From Candidatus Thalassarchaeaceae archaeon (GTDB lineage Archaea; Thermoplasmatota; Poseidoniia; Poseidoniales; Thalassarchaeaceae): a stretch of 64,000 nt of DNA. Below the pieces are notes generated by a model that worked only from the letters and a program-made list of their open reading frames with translations, had not been told where the DNA came from and ran no database searches. This document shows positions 46,601-54,764 of the stretch, one piece after another. Each line of letters opens with the position of its first letter. Position 1 is the stretch's first letter. The stretch is taken from assembly GCA_029250605.1 (NCBI GenBank), contig JAQXEZ010000014.1, forward strand, positions 124,001-188,000, read 5' to 3'. Both the position numbers and the translations under genes were made by a program.

Positions 46601-48927
46601 TCGGCGGTGTTGCATTCTGGCTGACACATTGCTGGGCCGAGTTTGTCGGATGTCCAATTGCTGACCTCTTGGACCTCCCATGGATCAAGGATTGCCGATG
46701 CTGCTGAATTTATCGGGAATCCTTGTGGATACTTTTCGTTAGTATTGTTGAGCCTGGCGTACATTATTGTCTCCTGCCATTCTGTAATACTATAATCAAT
46801 CCAAGAAAGGTGGACATTGTCGAAAGAATCGGTCAGAATTTGAGGGGCTACCGAGCTGGGAGCAAATGGGTATTCTTCGGAGGCACCCTCGCATTGTTCT
46901 GGAGTAGAAATTGCGCTTGATGCAATCTGTTTAATTCCGTAGGCAGGAAGGCCTTCGGGTACCCCATCCCACTCTGCGGCCCCCCTCAATCGAAGCCTGG
47001 TGTAGTAAATCTCGTAGGCCCCTTCGATATCGATTCCTCCTGTGCGGCCATCGCAACCGGGATAGAGTCTGCCATCCTGCCAAGCTAGGTGAGTGTTACC
47101 GGAGTTATCGATAGAAATCGAAGGGTGCAGACTGTATGCTGGATTATTGGTAATCTGAGTGTCATTCACGACTATTAGATGCCCGTATCCCTGTCCATCT
47201 TCCGAGGGTCCTAGGTCCTCGACGTAATATCCATTCTGATTTGCTTCGGTCCCGGAATCCCCTCGGCTCCAGCCTGGCCATGGATTCTCCAATAGGGCGT
47301 GAGGGTCCAGAACCGTCATGTAAATCTCTCGTGAGTTGTTCGTGGCTAGGTAAACCATGGCCTCAACCATGATCTCTAGTTCGGAAGAAGACCCAGCGGT
47401 AGTTGGGAACTGGTACATTTGTCCCTCCGCAGTAGTGGTTCGGGTTGTTGCTCCGTTGCATGTTCTGGTATTGAGACCCGAGCCTACGGGGCACTGCGCC
47501 ATATCCAGCATGTAGCTGCCTACTGCCGTGTCAGAACCAGCCCAGAGAGGGTATGGCTTAGTCTGGGCCAAAACACATGCATCGTGTGCTTGGTTGATGC
47601 TCGAGGTGTCGTCGTTGTCCATTGGGGTGCCACCATAGGGGCCCTCATCGGAAATCGGTATGACTACCCGAGTGGCGTTGTCGTTCCACCGGTGGTCTAG
47701 TGTGGTTGGAGGGTTTGCTGCTAGTCCTTGTCTGCCCTGAATGTCCCTATATGAGAGGCATGCCCAAGTCGATGCTGGTCCCCAAAACTCGCTGTAGTAC
47801 CCCCCATCAGCTGGGAGGTTGGTAGCCTGATTGTTGTAAACGACCTCGGTTAGCTCCCTGATACCACCCGAGGAGTCTCCTGGCCCAAGTGGGGTGTTTC
47901 TGGGTCCTTGGCTTCCAGAGCCCCCGGTCTGGTAGGCATCGGCACAGTTTCCGCTGGTTGCTGCTGCAGGCCAATTTCCACTTAGCGCGTAGAGTGTCTC
48001 ATATACGCTCATATTAGCGCTGACCAGCATTGGCTTCAATCCCACGAAATACCCTCCACTGGCGAAGTTCCCACCGTAGAATACTGCGCACATGTCTGCC
48101 CATTCTGCGTTCATCGAACCTGAGGTGTCGATTGGGACGACCATCTCTACTTGGCCGCCTCTTGTGTCATCCCAGACAATCTGTACGAAGTCGTTGATGT
48201 CGACTGCGATGTCTGGGTGTCCCTTCTGACCAAGAATGGGGGTAAGGAGCGTGTTGTCAATCTCAACAATTACTACTCTAGCGACTTGGTCTACTGAGAG
48301 CATCTTGTAGTAAATCTGTGACTGCTGATAGTATAGCTCAAGGGGCTCGAACGAATCCTCCCATACGATGTGGGGATTGTTTTCTGAGTCTACGTCAATA
48401 GCTGGCCAATCCCGATTCTGTGGGTTGTTTGCGACTTCGTAGTCGTTTGGAACTACGGACAGGGTTGAGTCTAGAGATGCGTCCCCACTCTGATCGTCTA
48501 GTGAGGGGTCGATAAGCGTGTACATGATCTTGTACTGCCCGGCCCTATCGGTCCAAACAACGTGAACCATGTCATCACTGTCAACAGTGACATCGGGATG
48601 CCACGCTCGATGAGCTCCCGGATCAGAGATTTGGGTCTCTGAGATCAGGGTTTCCCCCCTTGGATCTAGCATCTTGTAATACAGGTGATTTGTGTTACGA
48701 CTCCAGACAACATGCACGTTTCCTTGAGAGTCCGCATCCATTGCCATCATTCTGTCGTTGTGCACACTGCTCTGAACGACTTCTATTGGATCTGTGACTA
48801 CGATGTCACTGGCACTTGCTGGAGATGAGAACGATGCTAGGATGCTGAGTAGCATCAACATAACAATGGCCGTGCCACTCCTCTTACTCGAAATTCCTTC
48901 CTTGTTGGAGGAACGGTCGTACTGCAT
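43660..48927 (-). CDS. Giant secreted, membrane-anchored protein with propeller-like repeats, nested vWA-like domain, NEW3 and CARDB domains
   Basis: From the ATG at 48927 (another at 48936) the chain has about 1755 residues. The signal peptide is TAIVMLMLLSILASFSSPASA. The first 650 residues carry repeats of the form GNVHVVWSRNTNHLYYKML and DMVHVVWTDRAGQYKIMYTL, like beta-propeller blades. Within them, near residues 265-530, lies a vWA-like region with MIDAS motif PIDTSGSMNAEW. Then come NEW3-type beta-sandwiches (VEQGKSAVFSISIKNTGNV), a CARDB-type domain (VVVVDPDNNIVETDENNN), one membrane helix near residue 1700 (AVPAIIIGATFSLFGVAGYV) and a short acidic cytoplasmic end. It is probably a cell-surface adhesion or polymer-binding protein. 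The frame extends upstream to 49155, but that part lacks a signal and overlaps the next gene. Confidence 0.85.
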   Translation of the reverse strand: MQYDRSSNKEGISSKRSGTAIVMLMLLSILASFSSPASASDIVVTDPIEVVQSSVHNDRMMAMDADSQGNVHVVWSRNTNHLYYKMLDPRGETLISETQISDPGAHRAWHPDVTVDSDDMVHVVWTDRAGQYKIMYTLIDPSLDDQSGDASLDSTLSVVPNDYEVANNPQNRDWPAIDVDSENNPHIVWEDSFEPLELYYQQSQIYYKMLSVDQVARVVIVEIDNTLLTPILGQKGHPDIAVDINDFVQIVWDDTRGGQVEMVVPIDTSGSMNAEWADMCAVFYGGNFASGGYFVGLKPMLVSANMSVYETLYALSGNWPAAATSGNCADAYQTGGSGSQGPRNTPLGPGDSSGGIRELTEVVYNNQATNLPADGGYYSEFWGPASTWACLSYRDIQGRQGLAANPPTTLDHRWNDNATRVVIPISDEGPYGGTPMDNDDTSSINQAHDACVLAQTKPYPLWAGSDTAVGSYMLDMAQCPVGSGLNTRTCNGATTRTTTAEGQMYQFPTTAGSSSELEIMVEAMVYLATNNSREIYMTVLDPHALLENPWPGWSRGDSGTEANQNGYYVEDLGPSEDGQGYGHLIVVNDTQITNNPAYSLHPSISIDNSGNTHLAWQDGRLYPGCDGRTGGIDIEGAYEIYYTRLRLRGAAEWDGVPEGLPAYGIKQIASSAISTPEQCEGASEEYPFAPSSVAPQILTDSFDNVHLSWIDYSITEWQETIMYARLNNTNEKYPQGFPINSAASAILDPWEVQEVSNWTSDKLGPAMCQPECNTADGHHLFPDFNLDRGMPPAFANDLGSGAHIGWSDKRCDWEGSNANKWTLCYVHVLTGLVDLSLACDEKIQTNANIEGYPYECPTDAETFYHTIQPGELTTFNITIANPTPGPAELVRDTFTVTMEGVPNNWTATLFYMTNNTPIFDSTPVFLDGGAIDPLYLRVRTPTIYQAKDDELAQISIIATSAKDPAIRNKLTLLTLMDVVHGIELDTSHFQVDVEQGKSAVFSISIKNTGNVYDTFAFYDPATLEGQNEWALPFGWGIDFPLLLSLDPGQSVTRNLKVSVPESQDPGTFAIYLKGWSTGEPVLSIDRGTFDVLELWINVSIRTTGNIVFDIGDTKLYVLPGECASFPIQVNKYFTPGHIVFTTPGAPMDRPADADINSWRFDHWTVDLDFSEWPGSPSSADQDIYWAQVGTTYTVSAEMCSPFNATAGIGESVTVRAHLDGTPKVRDSVLILTNVVQRYELESTVPETIVDLYPGQSYQMNTSVSNLGNGQDRYDITIESIVDSLGGAHVWDMDIPRILFEELNRDEAQTVPIYINVPVKTLAGEYTITFNVLSEEPFPCTEDPCEGTKVQDQIVIRATIIEFHDMRISLDPTVESKIKTTAPSRIVRFTLNVSNFGNVEDQPTIHNHTYDDVTNVWSVRPGLGSLSTWEIDYALLEGFGTEFPLEKPCVELTVEEENQITQQLSQGEGPDYCYDTAANTLTLPMMQPYTTLQLVVIVTVAPDASLTDRNLGIKVLSMHGSSDQGGDFDETEVWTDSCTLDSNSDGFPDNLPPDCDTNEQILEMRLRAPDLVLESAIAPIKEAAIGEMLSINVFITNRGNAHATDVNIILCKDQSESDIKRNGCKEENIVYRQIVNAIMPIGQSDTDQSDPITLLYMVEPGNHDIVVVVDPDNNIVETDENNNIERIGNMKSPLGSLDVGRELVVRYAVPAIIIGATFSLFGVAGYVIWGRRVEALARFSELSSLLPGSDDDDMVF

Positions 48928-49006
48928 CGTAATCATTCGGATTACTCGGATACTTAACCTAAACCCCTTATGGTCACTTTTTGCTGGTTCCTGGCTCCCT
49001 CGGGGA

Positions 49007-49633
49007 CTATACCCACTCGAGAGGGTCGAAGTCCTTGCCAAATCCGCCGGTCTCGTCTGTATCAATCTCGGATTGCCTCGTTTGAGGTCGTCTCGATGAT
49101 CGGCCAGTCTTCTTTCCTTCCCAATCATCAACGGGCCCTGGCTTCCCCTTGCCATTGCCGAAACCGTACTTGATCTGGTGGATTAATGAGAGTTTTGTCA
49201 GCCAAACCTTTCTCATGCTTTGCATAAACTCATTCTGTGTAAGTCCGTCTAGCCAAACGGGTCTTGAAAGATTGAATGCCTGAAGAGGGCCCGCCACTCC
49301 ATCTTTTCTTTTGCCAACATGGAGGACCCAATCAAGATCTGAGGACGTCATTCTTATTCTGGTTTCATGAAGCCACTCCTCCCAATCCTCTGATTCCTCT
49401 TTGGCCATTTCTTGCATTGATTCCTGCTGCCCTTCGTCTACTCTTGTGATTGAATAGACCAATACAAGATTCCTATTCTTCGGAATTACAATGTTGAAGA
49501 GGTGCCCTTGCTTTGTAGGGGGGTATCGTACATGAAGGTGGATTATCGCTTGGGGGTCTTTGACCTCTCTGGCTTCTAGCCTCTCCCCTTCCAACCAAGA
49601 CCTGATTGAGTCGGCCGCCTCGCTATGGTTCAC
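49007..49633 (-). CDS. Conserved-looking hypothetical cytosolic protein
   Basis: This is a 208-residue protein without signal or membrane segments. The first 150 residues look like a compact alpha/beta domain (SIRSWLEGERLEAREVKDP; HLFNIVIPKNRNLVLVYSI; MTSSDLDWVLHVGK), vaguely like archaeal DUF2299 proteins from memory; this is unverified. The last 50 residues are charged, low complexity and probably disordered (GKKTGRSSRRPQTRQSEID). It lies between the giant protein and the acyltransferase on the same strand. Confidence 0.6.
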   Translation of the reverse strand: MNHSEAADSIRSWLEGERLEAREVKDPQAIIHLHVRYPPTKQGHLFNIVIPKNRNLVLVYSITRVDEGQQESMQEMAKEESEDWEEWLHETRIRMTSSDLDWVLHVGKRKDGVAGPLQAFNLSRPVWLDGLTQNEFMQSMRKVWLTKLSLIHQIKYGFGNGKGKPGPVDDWEGKKTGRSSRRPQTRQSEIDTDETGGFGKDFDPLEWV

Positions 49634-49657
49634 GAATGTTGCAGGAAGCGGTCCTAT

Positions 49658-51145
49658 TTAGAGCAAGTTGAGGTTGGTGCTCACGTCATCAATCAGTTCA
49701 AGGAGCCTCTTTCCTTGTTCAGAGGACGCTAGGCGTGCACTCTTAGTGGAGTTAGAGAAATCGGTCCAGCAATCATATCCAAACAGGAAGACTATGTTTG
49801 AGGTGTGAATGAGGAAGACTATGGCCACGGCTAATCCAAGATTAATTGGTAGTGAAACCATGGATGGCGTGATGAGGATCATGGACGCCACAATTGCTAT
49901 GGGGGTCCAGAATAGGATCGGCGAGAACATCCCAGCTAGGAAGTGATATGTGGTCCTGGCGTCTATTCCTTCGTCTGTCCTGTCTCCCAGGTACCATGCG
50001 AAGAATGCCTGGGTTCCAGTAGACGGGATTGTGACTGGAGCCGCGAGTGCCATCAAGAAAATGCCTGCTAAACCGCTGATCCACATCCTGCTTGTCTTCA
50101 GATTCAGTCCTTCTACCGAGCGTCCATCCAGATCGTGGTCGTGAAGTATCTTTGCAGCTTCTATGGAAGGAGCCAGCAAACCCTCCTGGGGTTCTCTATC
50201 TGCAAGCGAGACCCGGACATCCCTTGCTGCGAGTACTTCGTCCTTGAACGAGCCGAGGGGTTTGTTGGCCAGATTTGCTCGGATATGCCCTATCAGGTGC
50301 CAAGCGCGGTAGGTTTCCCAATCTGGGGCGTCTGGAGTGACCTCTGAAAGCGCTGAGAATAACCTATCACGCAGAGAGTTTACTTGTTCAGATGGTGGTT
50401 CCTCCCATGCTCCCGATGACAATCTCTCTGCCGCACCTGGAACTTCTGGAGCATCTACTGGGATGGGGTCTTGGAACTCAACGAAAGCATCTGTCCTGAA
50501 CCAATAGTGATATCGGAAGTGGAGGCCAATGGGCTGAAGTGCTGGGGTTGGGAGTCCCCTGTGTTGTGCGATAGAGGCTGCGTTTAACGCGAACCTCATA
50601 GGACCCGTCTTGAATCTGTGCAGTCTTGAGTCCTGATGGGACTTTCCCTCTGGCATCACTAGGGCATTGTGTCCTGAAGCGATGCAATTTGTCATTGTCA
50701 ACAGTGTCCTGTCGTTGATTTTTTTCGCATACTCTTCATCCGAAACCCCATTTTCTATCTCTGACCTCCTAATAACCGGCTGAGAGCCCATTCTCCTTGA
50801 GAACCAGCCTATTAGGGGCATTGTCATCAAGTCATGTCTGCCCATTGAGATGACTCTGCGATCCTGAGAATGGACCATTGTCGTGGGGTCGACCAGACCA
50901 TTTAGGTGGATAGCCGACAGGACTCTTCCACCCTCGAAATCGGGAAGTTGGTCGTAATGTCTCCTTCTGAAAATGTACCTTAGACCGATGCCCATCATCA
51001 ATACGATAATCTTCCAGAAGAATGGATTTCCGGGGTGTTTGCCGGTGTGGTCCCAAGGAAGGCGATCGAGTTTCTTTCTTCTCAGTTTCATTGCTCCACT
51101 GGACAGTTCTGGTTCGATATTGGGAGCACCATGCATATCGGGCAC
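49658..51145 (-). CDS. PlsC-like phospholipid acyltransferase
   Basis: The protein carries the glycerolphosphate acyltransferase fold. The catalytic block is AIHLNGLVDPTTMV (His-x5-Asp spacing as in the GPAT-like LPLAT branch), and the substrate-binding block is LVMPEGKSHQDSRLHRFKTG. Such enzymes add fatty acyl chains to glycerol phosphate lipids at the membrane. About 495 residues are present: an N-terminal helix (FFWKIIVLMMGIGLRYIF), the catalytic domain to about residue 300, then three or four C-terminal membrane helices (WISGLAGIFLMALAAPVTI; LFWTPIAIVASMILITPSMV; LGLAVAIVFLIHTSNIVFLF). The start is a GTG at 51145 or the ATG at 51136. An acyltransferase is unexpected beside classical archaeal ether lipids. 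Confidence 0.85.
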   Translation of the reverse strand: MPDMHGAPNIEPELSSGAMKLRRKKLDRLPWDHTGKHPGNPFFWKIIVLMMGIGLRYIFRRRHYDQLPDFEGGRVLSAIHLNGLVDPTTMVHSQDRRVISMGRHDLMTMPLIGWFSRRMGSQPVIRRSEIENGVSDEEYAKKINDRTLLTMTNCIASGHNALVMPEGKSHQDSRLHRFKTGPMRFALNAASIAQHRGLPTPALQPIGLHFRYHYWFRTDAFVEFQDPIPVDAPEVPGAAERLSSGAWEEPPSEQVNSLRDRLFSALSEVTPDAPDWETYRAWHLIGHIRANLANKPLGSFKDEVLAARDVRVSLADREPQEGLLAPSIEAAKILHDHDLDGRSVEGLNLKTSRMWISGLAGIFLMALAAPVTIPSTGTQAFFAWYLGDRTDEGIDARTTYHFLAGMFSPILFWTPIAIVASMILITPSMVSLPINLGLAVAIVFLIHTSNIVFLFGYDCWTDFSNSTKSARLASSEQGKRLLELIDDVSTNLNLL

Positions 51146-51187
51146 AGGATTCGGAGTGGGTTTTAGGTCTTGATTATTGAGAATAAA

Positions 51188-51610
51188 TTAATCCAACAAT
51201 TCTCTGATTGATGTGGCCAGCTTTTCTGCTTCCTCATGGTCTATGGGTGAAGACTTGAATGGGAATGTTAGTCCTCTGCCGTCCTTCATCTTGGGAATTA
51301 TATGGAAATGTACATGGAAAACACTCTGGAAAGCGTTTGGGCCGTTGTTCTGAATGACGTTGAATTCTTCGGCCCCAGTTACTCTCAATATCGCTCTTGA
51401 AATCCTAGGGAGAACACGCCCCAATGCCTCTGCCGATTCATCGCTCAACTTGTCAAGTGTTCTAGTCGATTCCTTGGGGACTACTAGGGTGTGCCCGGGG
51501 CTGAATGGGTTGATGTCTAGAAAGGCGAAAACCAAATCGTCCTCATACACCTTGTGACAAGGGATCTCTCCTTCGATAATCATTGAGAATATGCTTTGGT
51601 CATCGCCCAT
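51188..51610 (-). CDS. HIT-family nucleotide hydrolase (Hint-like)
   Basis: This is a 140-residue histidine triad protein. The N-terminus IFSMIIEGEIPCHKVYEDD, the central INPFSPGHTLVVPKE and the triad VFHVHFHIIPK are all intact. Such enzymes hydrolyse nucleoside phosphoramidates or dinucleoside polyphosphates. It begins six bases after the flavoprotein stop on the same strand, so the two are probably one operon. Confidence 0.93.
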   Translation of the reverse strand: MGDDQSIFSMIIEGEIPCHKVYEDDLVFAFLDINPFSPGHTLVVPKESTRTLDKLSDESAEALGRVLPRISRAILRVTGAEEFNVIQNNGPNAFQSVFHVHFHIIPKMKDGRGLTFPFKSSPIDHEEAEKLATSIRELLD

Positions 51611-51616
51611 ATAGAG

Positions 51617-53053
51617 TCACCCAGAGGTAATTATCGCCTCGGCTACAGTGGCTAATCCGTGTAATCTGAGGGCCTCAACCATCTCAGTGTTCATGACTTT
51701 CGAAGTATCTGTGAGTCGGATGCCAGAATCCTTGATGTTGTGGATTTCGGCTAATGCTGCATCCTTCGAGGACGATCCTGTCGAGATTGCAGAAGATAGT
51801 TTGGAGGCGAAGTTTCCGACTGTCATCCCTCCCCCTTCCCTGATTGAGGTGATTCTGTCTGATGCTTCCTGCACTGCTTGTTCGATTTGGGTCGTGCCCC
51901 CGAAGTAGTTAGTTGGAGCCCAGGTAGCGGCGTGGACACCTGCTGCCTTTCCGGAGACTAAGTCATCCAACAGGATATTTCCGGGTAGAGGAGAGTTGCC
52001 GTGCATTCCAGTATTGGCACTCCTTCCAGCAGCATATAGACCGGTGTGCCAGAGGCTTACCGGCTCTCCTGTGTTTTGTTGCTCGAAGATTACCCTGCCC
52101 TCGTGATCACAAGGGGCTCCGCCTGTAGTGTACGCTACACTAGGAGACAAGGGTATCACATCTCTTGTGGTGTCTAGTCCGAGTCTGTCTCTGATTCGCA
52201 ATGAGGTTTGGGAGAACCAGACCTCTGCGTCTGAGTCCATTCCTCTCAAATCAAGAACGCATGGCTCTCCCTCGAGAGCCTCCTCTGGACCTATGTCATC
52301 TCCATTTTCTCTCCGTATCCTACCTCCCGAACCAAGTACGTCCATTGGGATATGGACGCCACAGTCCCTGAGCGTTAGTGGGTGCCTGGGGGTGCTTCCC
52401 ATCCCTCTCAGTTCGATTCCGGCTGATAATGCCAGAGCCGCCCCGGTTCCCGAACCCTCATTCGGGTTTGACCAGAGTCCTTGGTGGCCTTCGGATGCGA
52501 GAATAACCGCCTTAGTCTGAAATGGTTCGATTTCCCCTGTAGAGATATTCAGAGTCACTATTCCTCTGACTTGATTGTTATCAGACACAATAGAGAGGGG
52601 CAAATAGTCTGCATTCCTCTGAATCCCTCGCTTGATAACCTGCTCCTCTAGAATTCTAGTAATCTCCCTGACTGTTGAGTCACCACAGCCTGTTAGGCGT
52701 GGGACTTGGTGTCCGGGAGCAGAAGCCGCGTGAGGTAGTCCGCCTTTCCTTCGCCTGAGAGTCAGTCCCCATCTTTCCAACTCCGCGAGCGTTGGAACAC
52801 CCTCATTGCAAGTCCTAGATACGATTGATTCGTTGCAAAATTCGCCACCTGCAGCGAGTGTGTCCTCCGCGTGGGATTTTGCGTTCAATTCGTCAATTGA
52901 AGCAGCAAGGCCGGCTACAGGGGGTGCGCCGGATCCGGATCCGATTCCGAGTTCGTCTATGACAAGGGGGACAACCCCCGCATCCGAACAGGCTATCGCC
53001 GCGCGAAGAGCCGCGGGGCCCGAACCGATTACCACAACTTCTCTGGACTCCAT
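51617..53053 (-). CDS. FrdA/SdhA/NadB-family flavoprotein
   Basis: The 478-residue chain binds FAD through VVVIGSGPAALRAAIACSDA at its N-terminus. It follows the fumarate reductase / succinate dehydrogenase / aspartate oxidase pattern: ASEGHQGLWSNPNEGSGTG, the cap-region GSGGRIRRENGDD, then GLYAAGRSANTGMHGNSPLP and NILLDDLVSGKAAG near the end. Compared with SdhA (about 580 residues) it is short and lacks a large C-terminal helical domain. No iron-sulfur or membrane-anchor partner genes lie beside it. A soluble oxidoreductase such as a fumarate reductase or L-aspartate oxidase relative is likely, but the substrate is not settled. Confidence 0.8.
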   Translation of the reverse strand: MESREVVVIGSGPAALRAAIACSDAGVVPLVIDELGIGSGSGAPPVAGLAASIDELNAKSHAEDTLAAGGEFCNESIVSRTCNEGVPTLAELERWGLTLRRRKGGLPHAASAPGHQVPRLTGCGDSTVREITRILEEQVIKRGIQRNADYLPLSIVSDNNQVRGIVTLNISTGEIEPFQTKAVILASEGHQGLWSNPNEGSGTGAALALSAGIELRGMGSTPRHPLTLRDCGVHIPMDVLGSGGRIRRENGDDIGPEEALEGEPCVLDLRGMDSDAEVWFSQTSLRIRDRLGLDTTRDVIPLSPSVAYTTGGAPCDHEGRVIFEQQNTGEPVSLWHTGLYAAGRSANTGMHGNSPLPGNILLDDLVSGKAAGVHAATWAPTNYFGGTTQIEQAVQEASDRITSIREGGGMTVGNFASKLSSAISTGSSSKDAALAEIHNIKDSGIRLTDTSKVMNTEMVEALRLHGLATVAEAIITSG

Positions 53054-53117
53054 CTTTCAATCTGGCCAGAGGTCCCAATCACAAGAACGTGACGCTTTAT
53101 CGAAGTCCTCCGAGATG

Positions 53118-54656
53118 TCACTCGGCTACTGAAATTGCGATTCTTCTAACGGCCACCGCCGCATCCAACATCTTCTCAGTTGCGCCTTCTGGGTTGAATC
53201 CTGAGGAAAGAGTGGTCTGAACCACGAATGATGAGACGGTCTCCCCATTTGGTCCTCTTAGATTGACTTGAATAGGTTTGGAACCGGTTGACCCCTGTGG
53301 CCATGCCAGACCGATCCACAGCACTAGGGAGTTGTCGATTAATCTCCCGAGAACATCAACGATGTCGTTTCCCTCCTCTCCTATCTTCGCTGGTTTCTTC
53401 GGCTGTCTGGAAACAGGGGGGTTCAGTCTGAGGGTCTGGTGATGTGGTTCCCCGTCGGCTGCGATGATATCGACTTCAATTTGAGAAGGTTTTCTCGAAT
53501 GGTTGTGAATCATTACGAACAAATCTCCCTGGCCCTGAGAACATCTCGGAGGAATGTCCAGATCTAGTCTCCATGCGTTCTCAATTAGTGATGAGTGCCC
53601 CCTTAGTGCTGCATCCTCGAGTCTGTCTATCAGTCTGAAAAGACCGGGTTGCCACGCTCTTGTGTGAGCCATGAGTCTTCGAAGAGTTCGAAAGCAGAAC
53701 TTCGATTGATCGTTATTCAAATCGTCTATTGCAGCCACTCGGAACACTCGTTTAGATTCGGAAACCAATCTGTCATTATCCAGTAGTCCTAGATGATTGA
53801 GGTGAAGGACTCGTAGTAGATGCTCAACTGCTGATTCTGGAGTCTGGTTGGAGCGGACTTTATTCTCCAGTTCGATTAGCCAATCGTCCCATGCTCCAGC
53901 GGTCTCGGGATCCAAATGAGCTACTACCAAATCTGAGAGAACTCGATTCAATGTGCTCTGATGGAGAGTGGGTGCATGCATGGAGAGAAGGGGAAAATCC
54001 TCGTCAGTCATTGGAATCCTGCGCTCCAGCTGAAGAGTGTTGATGAGGGAAATAGACCCTAGGAAAATAGCTAGCCCAAAGAGTATCGATGCCAAGATGT
54101 TGCCTGTCTCGAAGTTGTCAACCGAGTTGAGGGTCCCCACGGCAAGAGCCGCAGAAAGAATCCTTGTCCGCTCCCTGAGAGTTCTCTCGTGGAGGGTATT
54201 CAGAATCCGTTCGACTCCTGGGTATGCCTCCATTGACCGGTTGTTGCCTATTTTCAACTGAAGTCTGTCCCTTGCAGACATCTGCGCAAAGGATGCAGCC
54301 AACAGACTGGGGAAGAAGAGTGTCGCTTGAATTGCGAAGAGTACGACTCCCCCCAATAGATATTCTTCGCCCCATCCAGATGTAAATAGTGTTGTGACGA
54401 GTATGGCAAGCATGGAGACGAGTGTCCTTGCTCTTCTGCTCCCCCTGATGGTAGCGATTCTAGTCCAAAGGACTCGTTGAGAGTCTCTAATCCGTACTCT
54501 TCTGTTCAACGCATTTTCTGACTTCTGGCCAAAGGTGGCATCTTCGCCATACGGATTAGGGAGGTCCGAAGAGTTGCTCGCCACGTTCTCTCGAGGTGCT
54601 TTCTCCGCTTGATGGCATCGGATAACAGAATGGGAAAACTTGTTTTTTCGGGGCAC
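53118..54656 (-). CDS. Hypothetical membrane protein with large soluble C-terminal region
   Basis: I do not recognise this 512-residue protein. The N-terminal half has two hydrophobic pairs (TLVSMLAILVTTLFTSGW, YLLGGVVLFAIQATLFFPSL, ILASILFGLAIFLGSISLI), giving about four membrane helices separated by a helical cytosolic loop (VERILNTLHERTLRERTRIL). The C-terminal 280 residues are soluble, helical first (LNRVLSDLVVAHLDPETAG), then beta-rich from about residue 390 (DLFVMIHNHSRKPSQIEVDI). It starts with a GTG at 54656; a later start is possible because the first 60 residues look disordered. Confidence 0.65.
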   Translation of the reverse strand: MPRKNKFSHSVIRCHQAEKAPRENVASNSSDLPNPYGEDATFGQKSENALNRRVRIRDSQRVLWTRIATIRGSRRARTLVSMLAILVTTLFTSGWGEEYLLGGVVLFAIQATLFFPSLLAASFAQMSARDRLQLKIGNNRSMEAYPGVERILNTLHERTLRERTRILSAALAVGTLNSVDNFETGNILASILFGLAIFLGSISLINTLQLERRIPMTDEDFPLLSMHAPTLHQSTLNRVLSDLVVAHLDPETAGAWDDWLIELENKVRSNQTPESAVEHLLRVLHLNHLGLLDNDRLVSESKRVFRVAAIDDLNNDQSKFCFRTLRRLMAHTRAWQPGLFRLIDRLEDAALRGHSSLIENAWRLDLDIPPRCSQGQGDLFVMIHNHSRKPSQIEVDIIAADGEPHHQTLRLNPPVSRQPKKPAKIGEEGNDIVDVLGRLIDNSLVLWIGLAWPQGSTGSKPIQVNLRGPNGETVSSFVVQTTLSSGFNPEGATEKMLDAAVAVRRIAISVAE

Positions 54657-54686
54657 ATTTCTTCAAGAGGTCGTGCTCGCGGGAGC

Positions 54687-54764
54687 GGGCGTGTAGCATA
54701 GCCTGGATAATGCACCGGCCTCCTAAGCCGGGGACCGCGGGTTCGAATCCTGCCGCGCCCGCCA
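54687..54764 (+). tRNA. tRNA-Arg (anticodon CCT), with encoded CCA
   Basis: Acceptor GGGCGTG pairs with CGCGCCC (one G-U pair) and the discriminator is G. The D arm holds GCCTGGATAA, the T arm is GCGGG-TTCGAAT-CCTGC. The anticodon stem CCGGC/GCCGG carries loop CTCCTAA, giving anticodon CCT for codon AGG. CCA is encoded at 54762-54764, and the convergent RFC gene's stop begins at the very next base. Confidence 0.93.

Noticed and set aside
49007-49155. Upstream extension of the giant secreted protein to 49155
   Set aside because: The extra 76 residues are basic, hide the signal peptide and overlap the end of the neighbouring gene. The ATG at 48927 places the signal peptide correctly.
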